This document shows positions 55,090-62,551 of a DNA stretch of 64,000 nucleotides, one piece after another (position 1 is the stretch's first letter; each line of letters begins with the position of its first letter). The stretch spans positions 4,960,001-5,024,000 of the forward strand of contig NC_017955.1 of assembly GCF_000306785.1 (NCBI RefSeq), given 5' to 3'. Below the pieces are notes generated by a model, which saw only the letters and a list, made by a program, of their open reading frames with translations, was not told the DNA's origin and searched no databases. This DNA is from Modestobacter italicus. Lineage in GTDB: Bacteria; Actinomycetota; Actinomycetes; Mycobacteriales; Geodermatophilaceae. The position numbers and the translations under genes were made by a program.

Positions 55090-56124
55090 CTACGGGCGGA
55101 CGGCGGTGGGCTCGGGGACGAGGGTGACGCCGAACCGGGCCCGGACGGCGGCGACCACCTGCTCGGCGAAGGCCATCAGCTCGGTGGCCGTGGCGCCGGG
55201 CTCGGTGGTCAGCGCCAGGCTGTGCCGCGATGACGTCCCCACCCGGCCGACCCGCGTGCCGCGGCCGAAGCCGGCGTGCTGCACCAGCCAGGCCGCGCTC
55301 AGCTTGACCTGGGCGGCGCCGTCCGCGCCGATCCCGGCCGGCCACGACGGGCAGCCCTCCACGGCCGCCGCGACCGGGACGACGGGGTTGGTGAAGAAGG
55401 AGCCGGCGGAGCGGGAGTCCGGGTCGGCCGGGTCCCAGACCATGCCCTTGCCCCGGCGCAGCGCGAGCACGGCGGCCCGGACCTCGGCCAGCGGGGCGGT
55501 CTCCCCCAGCTCGACGCCGAGGGTGCGGGCGAGCTCGGCGTACCCGACCGGGCTCGACCGGTCCGAGGCCCGCAGCCGGAAGGTCACCGCGAGCACGACG
55601 AGCGCCCCGGGCTGGGCCTTGAGCCGGCTGTCCCGGTAGGAGAAGCCGAGCTCGGCCGGGCCGAGCACCCGCTCGGTGCGGGCCGCCCGGTCCCAGACGC
55701 GCACCTGCGTGATGAGCGCCGCGACCTCCTGGCCGTAGGCGCCGACGTTCTGCACCGGCGTCGCCCCGGTCGACCCGGGGATGCCGGAGAGGGCCTCCAT
55801 GCCGGCCAGCCCGTGCTCGACGGTGAACGCCACGAGGTCGTCCCACGGCTCGCCGGCCTCGACCTCGAGCTCGACCCCGTCGGGCGTGTCCCGGCGCGCC
55901 ACGCCCCGGGTGCGCACCAGGACGACGTCCCCGGGCCAGCCGCTGTCGGGCGCGACGACGTTGGACCCGCCCCCCAGCACCAGCAGCGGGCGGCCGGCGT
56001 CGTCGGCGTCACGCACGGCGCTGACCAGCTCCTGCCGGGTGGTGACCTCCAGCAGCCGGTCGATCGGGCCGCCCACCGACAGGGTGGTCAGGTCCGCCAG
56101 CACGGCGTCTCGGCGTTCCTGCAC
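55090..56124 (-). CDS. murB: UDP-N-acetylmuramate dehydrogenase
   Basis: This FAD enzyme reduces UDP-GlcNAc-enolpyruvate to UDP-MurNAc for peptidoglycan synthesis. The 344-residue protein shows LTTLSVGGPIDRLLEV, VLGGGSNVV, GMEALSGIPGSTGATPVQNVGAYGQEV (in two parts), FSYRDSRLK, AGSFFTNPVVP with the catalytic Ser, and a C-terminal domain ending with the Glu region. The GTG at 56124 is six bases from TACCGT (56131-56136), leaderless. It is divergent from the methyltransferase gene across about 40 bp. Confidence 0.94.
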   Translation of the reverse strand: MQERRDAVLADLTTLSVGGPIDRLLEVTTRQELVSAVRDADDAGRPLLVLGGGSNVVAPDSGWPGDVVLVRTRGVARRDTPDGVELEVEAGEPWDDLVAFTVEHGLAGMEALSGIPGSTGATPVQNVGAYGQEVAALITQVRVWDRAARTERVLGPAELGFSYRDSRLKAQPGALVVLAVTFRLRASDRSSPVGYAELARTLGVELGETAPLAEVRAAVLALRRGKGMVWDPADPDSRSAGSFFTNPVVPVAAAVEGCPSWPAGIGADGAAQVKLSAAWLVQHAGFGRGTRVGRVGTSSRHSLALTTEPGATATELMAFAEQVVAAVRARFGVTLVPEPTAVRP

Positions 56125-56130
56125 GCGCCC

Positions 56131-56156
56131 ACGGTAATCGGCCGCGCGACTACCCT
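56131..56156. promoter_or_regulatory. Compact divergent leaderless promoters murB / methyltransferase
   Basis: On the minus strand TACCGT is at 56131-56136, six bases from the murB GTG. On the plus strand TACCCT is at 56151-56156, eight bases from the GTG at 56165. The two -10 elements are 14 bases apart with opposite orientation, much like the menG/menF pair. Confidence 0.55.
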
Positions 56157-56164
56157 CGCTCACC

Positions 56165-57007
56165 GTGAGCGACCACACCCGCCGTGCGTCGCTGCCCGCG
56201 ACCCGCAGGCCGCGGCTGGCCGCCGGCCGCGCCCGGGCGCTCGGCCTGCCCACCCGCGGCACCACCAACGCCAACCGGCTGCGCCGGGTCGACCGCTGGC
56301 TGGTCAGCACCCAGGTCGCCCGGCTGCGGGACGCGGCCCGGCCGCTGGTGGTCGACCTCGGCTACGGCGCGTCGGCGGTCACCACCCTGGAGCTGGTCGA
56401 CCGGCTCGGGGAGGAGGTCGACGGCCTGGAGGTCGTCGGGCTGGAGATCGACCCCGAGCGGGTGGCGGCGGTGGCCGAGCACCGCGACCCGCCGCGGGTC
56501 GACTTCCGGCTCGGCGGGTTCGAGCTGGCCGGCCTGCGCCCGGTCGTGGTGCGGGCGTTCAACGTGCTGCGCCAGTACGACGAGGAGTCCGCCGCGCGGG
56601 CCTGGGACACCATGCGCGGCGCGCTCGCGCCGGGCGGGCTGCTCGTGGAGGGCACCTGCGACGAGTGGGGACGGCGGAGCACCTGGGTGGCGCTGGACGA
56701 GGACGGGCCGCTCACGCTCACGCTGGCCACCCGGGTGTCGGACCTGGAGCGGCCCTCCGACCTCGCCGAGCGGCTGCCGAAGGCGCTGATCCACCACAAC
56801 GTCCCCGGTCAGCCGGTGCACGCCTTCCTCACCGCGTTCGACGCCGCCTGGGCGTCCGCCGCCGGGCTGTCGACGTTCGGCCCGCGCCAGCGCTGGGCGG
56901 CGGCCTGCGAGGCGCTCGCCGCCGACGGCTGGCCGCTGGTCGGCCCGACCCGGCGGTGGCGGCACGGCGAGGTCAGCGTCCGCTGGGCCGCGGTCTCCCC
57001 GCGGTGA
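56165..57007 (+). CDS. Class I SAM-dependent methyltransferase-fold protein
   Basis: The 280-residue protein has a Rossmann SAM site (VVDLGYGASAVTTLEL) followed by GLEIDPERVAAVAE and FRLGGFELAG. An N-terminal basic stretch (RRASLPATRRPRLAAGRARALGLP) precedes it. RAFNVLRQYDEES fits a post-SAM helix. The substrate is unknown. Its 3' end overlaps the next gene by three bases (GTGA), so the two act together. It is conserved next to murB in related actinobacteria. Confidence 0.8.
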   Translation: MSDHTRRASLPATRRPRLAAGRARALGLPTRGTTNANRLRRVDRWLVSTQVARLRDAARPLVVDLGYGASAVTTLELVDRLGEEVDGLEVVGLEIDPERVAAVAEHRDPPRVDFRLGGFELAGLRPVVVRAFNVLRQYDEESAARAWDTMRGALAPGGLLVEGTCDEWGRRSTWVALDEDGPLTLTLATRVSDLERPSDLAERLPKALIHHNVPGQPVHAFLTAFDAAWASAAGLSTFGPRQRWAAACEALAADGWPLVGPTRRWRHGEVSVRWAAVSPR

Positions 57008-57870
57008 GCCGCCGGGACAGGGCGCACCTCGCGGCGCTGCCCGGCCGCACCGAGGTCGCCGGGGGGACGGCGGAGCTGCTCGCCGACGCCGACCGCGACG
57101 GCTCGTGGGAGCTGCAGCTCGACGGCGTCCCCCAGTCGCACGTGGACCTGGCCGACCCCACGCACCTGGAGTTCGAGTACGTCCGCCGGATGGGGCACGT
57201 GCTGGACTTGGCCGCCGAGCCGGGGCAGCCGCTCGACGTCGTCCACCTCGGCGGGGGCGCGCTCACCCTGGCCCGCTACGTCGCCGTCACCCGGCCCGGC
57301 TCGCGGCAGCGGGTGGTGGAGGTCGACGAGGCGCTCACCGACCTGGTGCGCCGGGAGCTGCCGCTCCCCCGCGGCGCCCGCGTCCGGGTGCGTGCCGCCG
57401 ACGCGCGGGAGGGGCTGGCCGCCCACCCCGACGCCAGCGCCGACGTCGTCCTGGTCGACGTCTTCGCCGGTGCCCGGACGCCGGCGCACCTGACCACCGT
57501 CGAGTTCGCCGCCGACGTCGCCCGGGTGCTGCGCCCCGGCGGGGTCACCGCCTGGAACGTCTCCGACGGTCCGCCGCTGCGCTTCGTGCGCGCCGAGACG
57601 GCCACCCTGCGCACCGTCTTCGCGCACCTGGCGCTGCTGGCCGAGCCGGGGACGCTGCGCGGCCGCCGGTTCGGCAACACGGTCGCGGTGGCGTCGGACG
57701 CCGAGCTGCCGATCGCCGGGCTGACCCGCCGCTGCGCGGGCGACCCGATGCCGTCGCGGGTGGTCAGCGACGAGGAGCTGGTCCGCTTCGTCGGGCAGGC
57801 CGCGCCGGTCACCGATGCGGACGCGCAGCCCTCACCGCAGCCACCGGCGGGCATCTTCGACCGGCCGTAG
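57004..57870 (+). CDS. Spermidine synthase-like methyltransferase-fold protein
   Basis: The 288-residue protein resembles spermidine synthase-type enzymes: SHVDLADPTHLEFEYVRRMGHVL, the ligand-binding VVHLGGGALTLARYVA, VVEVDEALTDLVRRELPLP, DARE and VVLVDVFAGARTPAHLTTVEF. The DVFAG segment differs from the canonical DxTDP of polyamine synthases, so the actual reaction may not be aminopropyl transfer. It is translationally coupled to the methyltransferase-fold gene upstream. Function is unproven. Confidence 0.75.
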   Translation: MSRRDRAHLAALPGRTEVAGGTAELLADADRDGSWELQLDGVPQSHVDLADPTHLEFEYVRRMGHVLDLAAEPGQPLDVVHLGGGALTLARYVAVTRPGSRQRVVEVDEALTDLVRRELPLPRGARVRVRAADAREGLAAHPDASADVVLVDVFAGARTPAHLTTVEFAADVARVLRPGGVTAWNVSDGPPLRFVRAETATLRTVFAHLALLAEPGTLRGRRFGNTVAVASDAELPIAGLTRRCAGDPMPSRVVSDEELVRFVGQAAPVTDADAQPSPQPPAGIFDRP

Positions 57871-57879
57871 GGTCGGGGC

Positions 57880-58083
57880 ATGACCGCACCCGTGTCCCGC
57901 CGGCTCACCCGCGACACCCGCCACCAGGTCATCGCCGGCGTCTGCTCCGGCCTCGCGCGCCGCTTCGGGCTGTCCCGGACCGGGCTCCGGGTGGCCTTCG
58001 TCGTCTCGTGCGTGCTGCCCGGCCCGCAGTTCATCGCCTACCTGGTGCTGTGGGTGGTCATGCCCGCCGACGACCGGTACTGA
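57880..58083 (+). CDS. PspC-domain membrane protein
   Basis: The 67-residue protein has the PspC core RDTRHQVIAGVCSGLARRFGLS followed by a single hydrophobic helix (VAFVVSCVLPGPQFIAYLVLWVVMP). PspC proteins respond to envelope stress in other bacteria; the small actinobacterial ones are of unknown role. TAGGGT at 57868-57873 is six bases before the ATG and overlaps the stop codon of the gene upstream, so it has its own leaderless promoter. Confidence 0.88.
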   Translation: MTAPVSRRLTRDTRHQVIAGVCSGLARRFGLSRTGLRVAFVVSCVLPGPQFIAYLVLWVVMPADDRY

Positions 58084-58108
58084 CCCGCTCCCCCCGGGAG
58101 CGGCGGGC

Positions 58109-58396
58109 TCACCAGCTGGAGTTGCCCCGGCGCAGACCGCGCACCGCCGGCCGCACGTCGACCAGGTAGACGACGCCGGCGACCACGGCGGGCAGGCCCA
58201 GGAAGCTGAGCGGGCCCTGCCACAGCAGGATGAGCGTCGCGATGCCGGTGATCGCCAGCCAGGCGGGCTTGGTCAGCTTCCCGGCGGCGACGAAGGCGGC
58301 CGCGGGGCGGACCACCGCGTCCACGAAGGCCCACACCGCCAGCGCGAGGGTGCCGTAGTAGACGACGAGGTTGATGAGCCCGTCGAAGGAAGCCAT
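58109..58396 (-). CDS. DUF2516 family membrane protein (Rv0476-like)
   Basis: The 95-residue protein (MASFDGLINLVVYYGTLALAV...) has about three hydrophobic helices and an NSSW-type C-terminus. It matches the DUF2516 protein next to the HbhA-like gene in mycobacteria (Rv0476). Function is unknown. TATCCT at 58404-58409 is seven bases from the ATG, so the message is leaderless. Confidence 0.85.
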   Translation of the reverse strand: MASFDGLINLVVYYGTLALAVWAFVDAVVRPAAAFVAAGKLTKPAWLAITGIATLILLWQGPLSFLGLPAVVAGVVYLVDVRPAVRGLRRGNSSW

Positions 58397-58468
58397 GCCG
58401 TCGAGGATAGGCGCGCCCGGCAAGACGCGGCCGACCCCGACCGGGACTGCCCCCTCCGGGGGAGACGA

Positions 58469-58545
58469 CGACGCCCCGGCTCCCGCACGAGGCGGGGACC
58501 GGGGCGTCGGTGCCGTGCGGGCGGGCCCCCGTCCGGGGGCCCGCC
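58469..58545. terminator. Tandem hairpins downstream of the HbhA-like gene
   Basis: The first hairpin has eleven-base arms CGACGCCCCGG (58469-58479) and CCGGGGCGTCG (58499-58509) with an inner stem. The second has eleven-base perfect arms GGCGGGCCCCC (58520-58530) and GGGGGCCCGCC (58535-58545) with a GTCC loop, two bases before the HbhA-like stop codon. Neither has a T-tract. Confidence 0.65.
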
Positions 58546-58546
58546 G

Positions 58547-59440
58547 TCAGCTGGCGGGAGTGCTCTTCGCGGGGACGGCGGTCGGGTCCGGGACCGGCGT
58601 GGTGCCGGCGGTCGCCTTCTTGGCCCGGGCCTTCGCGGGGGCCTTGGCCGGGGCCTTGGGGGCCGTCTTCCGGGCGGTGGCCCGGGTCGTGGCCGGCACC
58701 GGCACGCTGACGCCCTCGACCGGGGCGGTGGTCTCCGGCTCGGCGACGGCGCGGACGCCGGCCTTGGTGCCGGCGGCGGCCTCGCGGACCTCGTCGGTCA
58801 CCTCGTCGACGGCCTTGTCGGTGCGCGCCTTGGTCTTCTGCGCGACCGAGGTCACCTCGTCGGAGGCCTTGCCGACGGTCTCGGCGGTCTCCTCCAGCAC
58901 GTCCTCGAGGGTGTCCTCGACGGCGTCGACGGCGCGCTCGGTGCGGGCCACGACCTTGCGGAACGCGGGCTGGGTGCGCAGCTCGTCGACGACCTTCTCG
59001 CCGCGGCCGGCGAGCTCGGCGATGGCGGCCAGCGCCTGGTTGCGGGCGCTCTCCACCAGGCCGGTGACGGTGCCGAGCACGGTCTCCGGGCGGACGGTGG
59101 CAGCGGCGCTGGTCACCGCGGCGCGGGCCTGGGTGGCGGCGTCCTCGGCCTGGCTGCGGGCCAGGGCGGCCCGGGCGCGGGCCTCGGCGGCGGCGCGGGA
59201 CGCCCGCTCGCGGGCCTGCTCGGCGCGGGTCCGGGCCTCCTTGGCGGCCAGGTCCGCCTGGACCTGGGCCTCGCCGGGGAGCGCCTCGGCGCGGGTGCGC
59301 ACGGTGCCGAAGACGGCGCGGGCGCGGTCCACGGCGGCGTCGACCGCCACGTCGCCGGCGCCGATGGCGGCCAGCAGGCCGGTGCGGCCGGTGTCGACGA
59401 GGGTCTCGCCGTAGGACTTCAGGGTGTCGGTGCGGCTCAT
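58547..59440 (-). CDS. HbhA-like coiled-coil protein (heparin-binding haemagglutinin family)
   Basis: The 297-residue protein has an N-terminal helix (TLKSYGETLVDTGRTGLLAAIGAGDVAVDA in two parts) followed by a long Ala/Glu/Arg-rich coiled coil (about 40-220) and a Lys/Ala/Pro-rich tail (KTAPKAPAKAPAKARAKKAT). The layout matches mycobacterial HbhA (Rv0475), a surface adhesin whose Lys-rich tail binds heparan sulfate. In free-living species its role is unknown; envelope or polar growth roles have been suggested. It overlaps the HTH gene by four bases. Confidence 0.82.
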   Translation of the reverse strand: MSRTDTLKSYGETLVDTGRTGLLAAIGAGDVAVDAAVDRARAVFGTVRTRAEALPGEAQVQADLAAKEARTRAEQARERASRAAAEARARAALARSQAEDAATQARAAVTSAAATVRPETVLGTVTGLVESARNQALAAIAELAGRGEKVVDELRTQPAFRKVVARTERAVDAVEDTLEDVLEETAETVGKASDEVTSVAQKTKARTDKAVDEVTDEVREAAAGTKAGVRAVAEPETTAPVEGVSVPVPATTRATARKTAPKAPAKAPAKARAKKATAGTTPVPDPTAVPAKSTPAS

Positions 59441-59961
59441 GCCGTCTCCTCCTGGGACGTCGGGGTGGGGTGCGGGGTGCTCGCCGGCTCGCGCGCCGCC
59501 TGGGCGGCGTGCTCGCGGGCGTAGGTCTCGTAGAGCTCCAGCAGGACGGCCTTGTGCCGCTCGGAGAGCGCCTCGTCGGCGCGGATGGCGGCCACGGTGC
59601 CGGCCGTGCCGGACCGGCGGTCGAGGATGCCGGCCTGCTCGTACAGCGTCTCGGCCGAGATCTTCAGGCCCCGGGCGATCTGGGCGAGGATCTCCGCGGA
59701 CGGCTTGCGCAGCCCGCGCTCGACCTGCGAGAGGTAGGGGTTGCTCACCCCGGCGGTCCGGGCGAGCTCGCGCAGCGACACCTGGGCGGCGCTGCGCTGG
59801 GTGCGGATGAAGTCGCCGACCTGGGACCCGACCGCCGGGACCGACGAGGCCACGGTGGACGCCCCGGTCGAGGCGCCGGCCGCGGCAGACTGGGCAGCGG
59901 TGGCCACGGTCTCGCGGACCGCGGTCACCTGGTCCCGGACGAACTCCGTGGGTCGCTGCAC
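59437..59961 (-). CDS. XRE-family HTH regulator upstream of the HbhA-like gene (Rv0474-like)
   Basis: The 174-residue protein has an Ala/Ser-rich N-terminal region (about 1-45) and a central XRE HTH: LRELARTAGVSNPYLSQVERGLRKPSAEIL (in parts, about 63-93). A C-terminal helical region (ALSERHKAVLLELYETYAREHAA) follows. Position upstream of the HbhA-like gene matches Rv0474. GTG 59961 lies six bases from TACGCT (59968-59973). Its own promoter carries an inverted repeat likely to be its binding site. Confidence 0.88.
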   Translation of the reverse strand: MQRPTEFVRDQVTAVRETVATAAQSAAAGASTGASTVASSVPAVGSQVGDFIRTQRSAAQVSLRELARTAGVSNPYLSQVERGLRKPSAEILAQIARGLKISAETLYEQAGILDRRSGTAGTVAAIRADEALSERHKAVLLELYETYAREHAAQAAREPASTPHPTPTSQEETA

Positions 59962-59967
59962 AGGACG

Positions 59968-60010
59968 AGCGTAACCCGAAGTGCTAGCTCCTGCAAGCAG
60001 ACCGCTAGCA
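59968..60010 (-). promoter_or_regulatory. Promoter and inverted-repeat operator of the HTH-hbhA operon
   Basis: On the minus strand the -35 TTGCAG (59991-59996), a 17-base spacer and the -10 TACGCT (59968-59973) form a good promoter. The inverted repeat TGCTAGC-N15-GCTAGCA (59982-60010) straddles the -35, and an inner CTGC-AA-GCAG lies between the arms. A repressor bound there would block the promoter, so autoregulation of the XRE gene is likely. Confidence 0.65.
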
Positions 60011-60016
60011 GTCCGC

Positions 60017-60994
60017 TCAGCGCAGCGCGTCCGCGGCGCGGATGTCCCCCACCACGCCCTCGCCGCCGGACACCGGCGTGGTCAGCCAGCGGGACAACGT
60101 CCCGGCCGGCACGCCCAGCCGCTGCAGCCCGGCCGCCAGCGCCGGGGTGCGCCCCCGCTCACCCCCGTCGTCCAGCTTCAGCGCGACCGCCCCGGCACCC
60201 GGCAGCGCGGCGACGTGCACGCCGTCGGCCCCGCCCTTGACCAGCAGACCGGGGACCGCGCCCATCAGGTCGGTGTCCTCGCGCCCGGTGCCGGCGACCA
60301 GCCACGGGTGCGCGCGCATCGCGTCGGCGACCAGCCGGCCCGGCGTCCCGGACGGGGCCTGGACCAGCGACAGCACGCCGCGGGCCAGCCCGGTGAGGGA
60401 CAGCGCGTGCTGCGGTGCGCCGCAGCCGTCGGTGACCACCGCGGCGACCGGCTCCCCGGAGGCCTGACCGAGCCGGGCCTCGATGGCCTGCTGCAGCGGG
60501 TGGTCGCGCTCGAGGTAGCCGGCGGTCGGCCAGCCGGCGGCCACGCAGGCCGACAGCATCGCGGCGTGCTTGCCCGAGCAGTTCATCGCCAGCCGCTCCG
60601 GTGCGCGGCCGGCGACCAGCCACTGCGCCCGGGTGGCCTCGTGCTGCGGCAGCGCCGGCGGGCAGCCGAGGTCGTCGGGCCCGAGCCCGGACGCCGACAG
60701 CAGCGAGGCGACCAGCTCGACGTGCCCGTCCTCGCCGTTGTGCGAGGCGGCGCCGATCGCCAGCTCACGGTCGTTGCGCGGCCGCCAGCCGGCCGCGAGC
60801 AGCGCGGTGGCCTGCACCGGCTTGTTCGACGAGCGCGGCAGCACCGGCCGGGCGACGTCCCCGACCTCCAGCAGCGGGCTGCCGTCGGCCCCCAGGACGA
60901 CGAGCGCGCCCCGGTGCACCGACTCGAGCACCTCCGTGCCCAGCCCCCCACGCCGCACCTCGACCAGCACGGGGTTCCCCGGCCACGCAGACAT
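60017..60994 (-). CDS. Asparaginase family protein (asparaginase II type)
   Basis: The 325-residue protein belongs to the asparaginase II family (PF06089), distinct from the bacterial type I/II enzymes. Motifs are ALVVLGADGSPLLEVGD, RSSNKPVQATALL, ASHNGEDGHVE, MNCSGKHAAMLSAC and VVTDGCGAPQHALSL. It would hydrolyse asparagine to aspartate. The ATG at 60994 has GGAGG five bases upstream. It follows RsiG with a dispersed hairpin between. Confidence 0.88.
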   Translation of the reverse strand: MSAWPGNPVLVEVRRGGLGTEVLESVHRGALVVLGADGSPLLEVGDVARPVLPRSSNKPVQATALLAAGWRPRNDRELAIGAASHNGEDGHVELVASLLSASGLGPDDLGCPPALPQHEATRAQWLVAGRAPERLAMNCSGKHAAMLSACVAAGWPTAGYLERDHPLQQAIEARLGQASGEPVAAVVTDGCGAPQHALSLTGLARGVLSLVQAPSGTPGRLVADAMRAHPWLVAGTGREDTDLMGAVPGLLVKGGADGVHVAALPGAGAVALKLDDGGERGRTPALAAGLQRLGVPAGTLSRWLTTPVSGGEGVVGDIRAADALR

Positions 60995-61020
60995 CAGTTC
61001 CTCCATCAGTGCGGGAGAGT

Positions 61021-61087
61021 GGCCGGCCCCGTCCAGAGGCTCGGCGCGAGCTTGCGAGTGCTGAGGAGGACGGGGTCCTTCCGTTCA
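61021..61087 (-). repeat. Dispersed covarying hairpin element B, copy 4 (3' end of rsiG)
   Basis: Beginning three bases from the rsiG stop (TGA at 61085-61087), it reads ACGGAAGGACC. Arms GGACCCCGTCC (61068-61078) and GGACGGGGCCGGCC (61021-61034) pair over ten or more bases. The inner loop is CTCGCAAGCTCGC as in other copies. Confidence 0.72.
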
Positions 61088-61648
61088 TCCGTGGCGGGAC
61101 TCGTCCGCCAGCAGCTGAGCCACGTCGGCGAGGCCGTCGCGGTAGCGGCGGGCCAGCTCGCCGGCGACGGTGTCCATCACCTGCTGGACCCCGCGGCGCC
61201 GCTCGGACAGGCTGCGCTCGCCCGCGCCGAGCGCCCGGGCGGCCTGCTCCAGGCCGGCGTCGGGCAGCGACGGCACGTCGGAGAGGTCGACGCCCGGGGT
61301 CAGCCCGTTCACCCAGGTCTCGAACTGCTCGGGCGAGGTGGGCTGCACCGTCTGGTGCCGGCCGAGGCCGTGCGCGGGCCCGCGGCCCTTCTCGGACAGG
61401 ATCTCCGGCAGCAGGTCGACCAGCGAGCGGCCGTCGTGCTCGGCGCGGCGCTGCAGCTCGCGCCGGACGATGTCCAGCCGGCCCTGCAGCAGCCGCCGGG
61501 TGAAGGAGAGGTTGACCTCCTCCTGCTCGGCCCGGTGCCGCAGCGCGCGGACGTCGGCCATCGGCAGGTCCTCGACGCCGGCGAGGAACGACGGGTCGAG
61601 CAGCTCGTCGACGCCGGCGCCGCCGGCGGCAGAGGTGGGAGCAGTCAT
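61085..61648 (-). CDS. rsiG: RsiG, c-di-GMP-dependent anti-sigma factor
   Basis: RsiG binds c-di-GMP and then sequesters the sporulation/motility sigma factor WhiG. The 187-residue protein carries both c-di-GMP-binding repeats of the form E-x3-S-x2-R-x3-Q-x3-D: E44/S48/R51/Q55/D59 and E144/S148/R151/Q155/D159, exactly 100 residues apart. Flanking regions are helical (antiparallel coiled coil). The start overlaps the BKACE gene stop (ATGA), with GGAGGTCCCGCG before it. The WhiG gene is not in the window. Confidence 0.9.
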   Translation of the reverse strand: MTAPTSAAGGAGVDELLDPSFLAGVEDLPMADVRALRHRAEQEEVNLSFTRRLLQGRLDIVRRELQRRAEHDGRSLVDLLPEILSEKGRGPAHGLGRHQTVQPTSPEQFETWVNGLTPGVDLSDVPSLPDAGLEQAARALGAGERSLSERRRGVQQVMDTVAGELARRYRDGLADVAQLLADESRHG

Positions 61649-62487
61649 CGCGGGACCTCCACGGGTTCGGGGATGCCCAGCAGCTGCCGGGCCTCGGACG
61701 GGGTGAGCGGCGGGCGCTGGGCGATCCGGGCGAGCCCGGCCGCCCGGGCCACCAGCTGGGCGTTGTCGCGCACCGGCTCGTCCGGCGCGTACGTGAGGGT
61801 GTCCTCCATGCCGACCCGCAGGTGCCCGCCGGCCGACAGCGCGGCGAGCATGACCGGCAGCGACGTCCGGCCGACGCCGGTGGCGGCGAAGGTCGCGCCC
61901 GGCGGGAGGGCGGGCAGGCAGGCGGCCAGCGCGGCCGTCGTCCCGGGCATGCCGCCGGGGACGCCCATCACCAGGTCGACGTGCACGTGGCCACCGTGCG
62001 GCGTGCCGTGCCGGTCGAGCAACCGGGCGAGCGTGGCGAGCTGGCCGAGGTCGAAGACCTCGTACTCCGGCACGATCCCCCGCTGCTGCATCTGGGTGTG
62101 CAGCTCGACGATGAGGTCCCACGGGTTGTAGAAGACGTCCCGGCCGAAGTTCACCGTGCCCAGCGACAGCGAGGCGGCGTCCGGTGCGGCGTCCAGCACC
62201 GCGAGCCGGGCCTCGGCCGGGTCGGTGACGGCCCCACCGGTCGAGAGCTGGACGACCAGGTCGGTGGCCTCCCGGACGGCGGCGACCACCTCGCGCACCC
62301 GCGGCAGGTCCAGCGTGGGGCGGGTGTCGGTGCCGCGGACGTGCAGGTGCAGCACGGCGGCGCCGAGGGCCTGGCAGTCCCGGGCGGTGGCCACCACCTC
62401 GTCGACGGTGACCGGCAGCGCCGGGACGTCCGCCTTCGCCGACTCGGCCCCCGTGGGGGCGAGCGTCACGAGGGTGCCGGGTCTCAC
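61645..62487 (-). CDS. BKACE (DUF849) family beta-keto acid cleavage enzyme
   Basis: This family cleaves beta-keto acids using acetyl-CoA (3-keto-5-aminohexanoate cleavage in lysine fermentation is the founding reaction). The 280-residue protein shows LVTLAPTGAESAKADVPALPVTVDEV (split), LHLHVRGTDTRPTLD (metal His), LSTGGAV, SLGTVNFG, GGHVHVDLVMGVPGGMPGT and GMEDTLTYAPDEP. The substrate is unknown. GTG 62487 follows a GAGG nine bases upstream inside repeat A. It is followed by rsiG with overlapping stop and start codons. Confidence 0.88.
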   Translation of the reverse strand: MRPGTLVTLAPTGAESAKADVPALPVTVDEVVATARDCQALGAAVLHLHVRGTDTRPTLDLPRVREVVAAVREATDLVVQLSTGGAVTDPAEARLAVLDAAPDAASLSLGTVNFGRDVFYNPWDLIVELHTQMQQRGIVPEYEVFDLGQLATLARLLDRHGTPHGGHVHVDLVMGVPGGMPGTTAALAACLPALPPGATFAATGVGRTSLPVMLAALSAGGHLRVGMEDTLTYAPDEPVRDNAQLVARAAGLARIAQRPPLTPSEARQLLGIPEPVEVPR

Positions 62488-62496
62488 GATTGCGCA

Positions 62497-62551
62497 CCTC
62501 GACTCCGCAACCGCTCCGCTCCTCACTCGCTGGCGCTCGCTGCGATGCTCA
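62497..62551 (-). repeat. Dispersed junction repeat A, copy 2 (ygfZ-BKACE gap)
   Basis: Read on the minus strand the element begins at the ygfZ stop codon as TGAGCATCGCAG, continues GAGCGCCAGCGA and GAGGAGCGGAG, and ends CGGAGTCGAGG nine bases before the BKACE start. It corresponds block-for-block to 3342-3395. Both copies join a stop codon with the ribosome-binding region of the next gene on the same strand. Confidence 0.65.
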
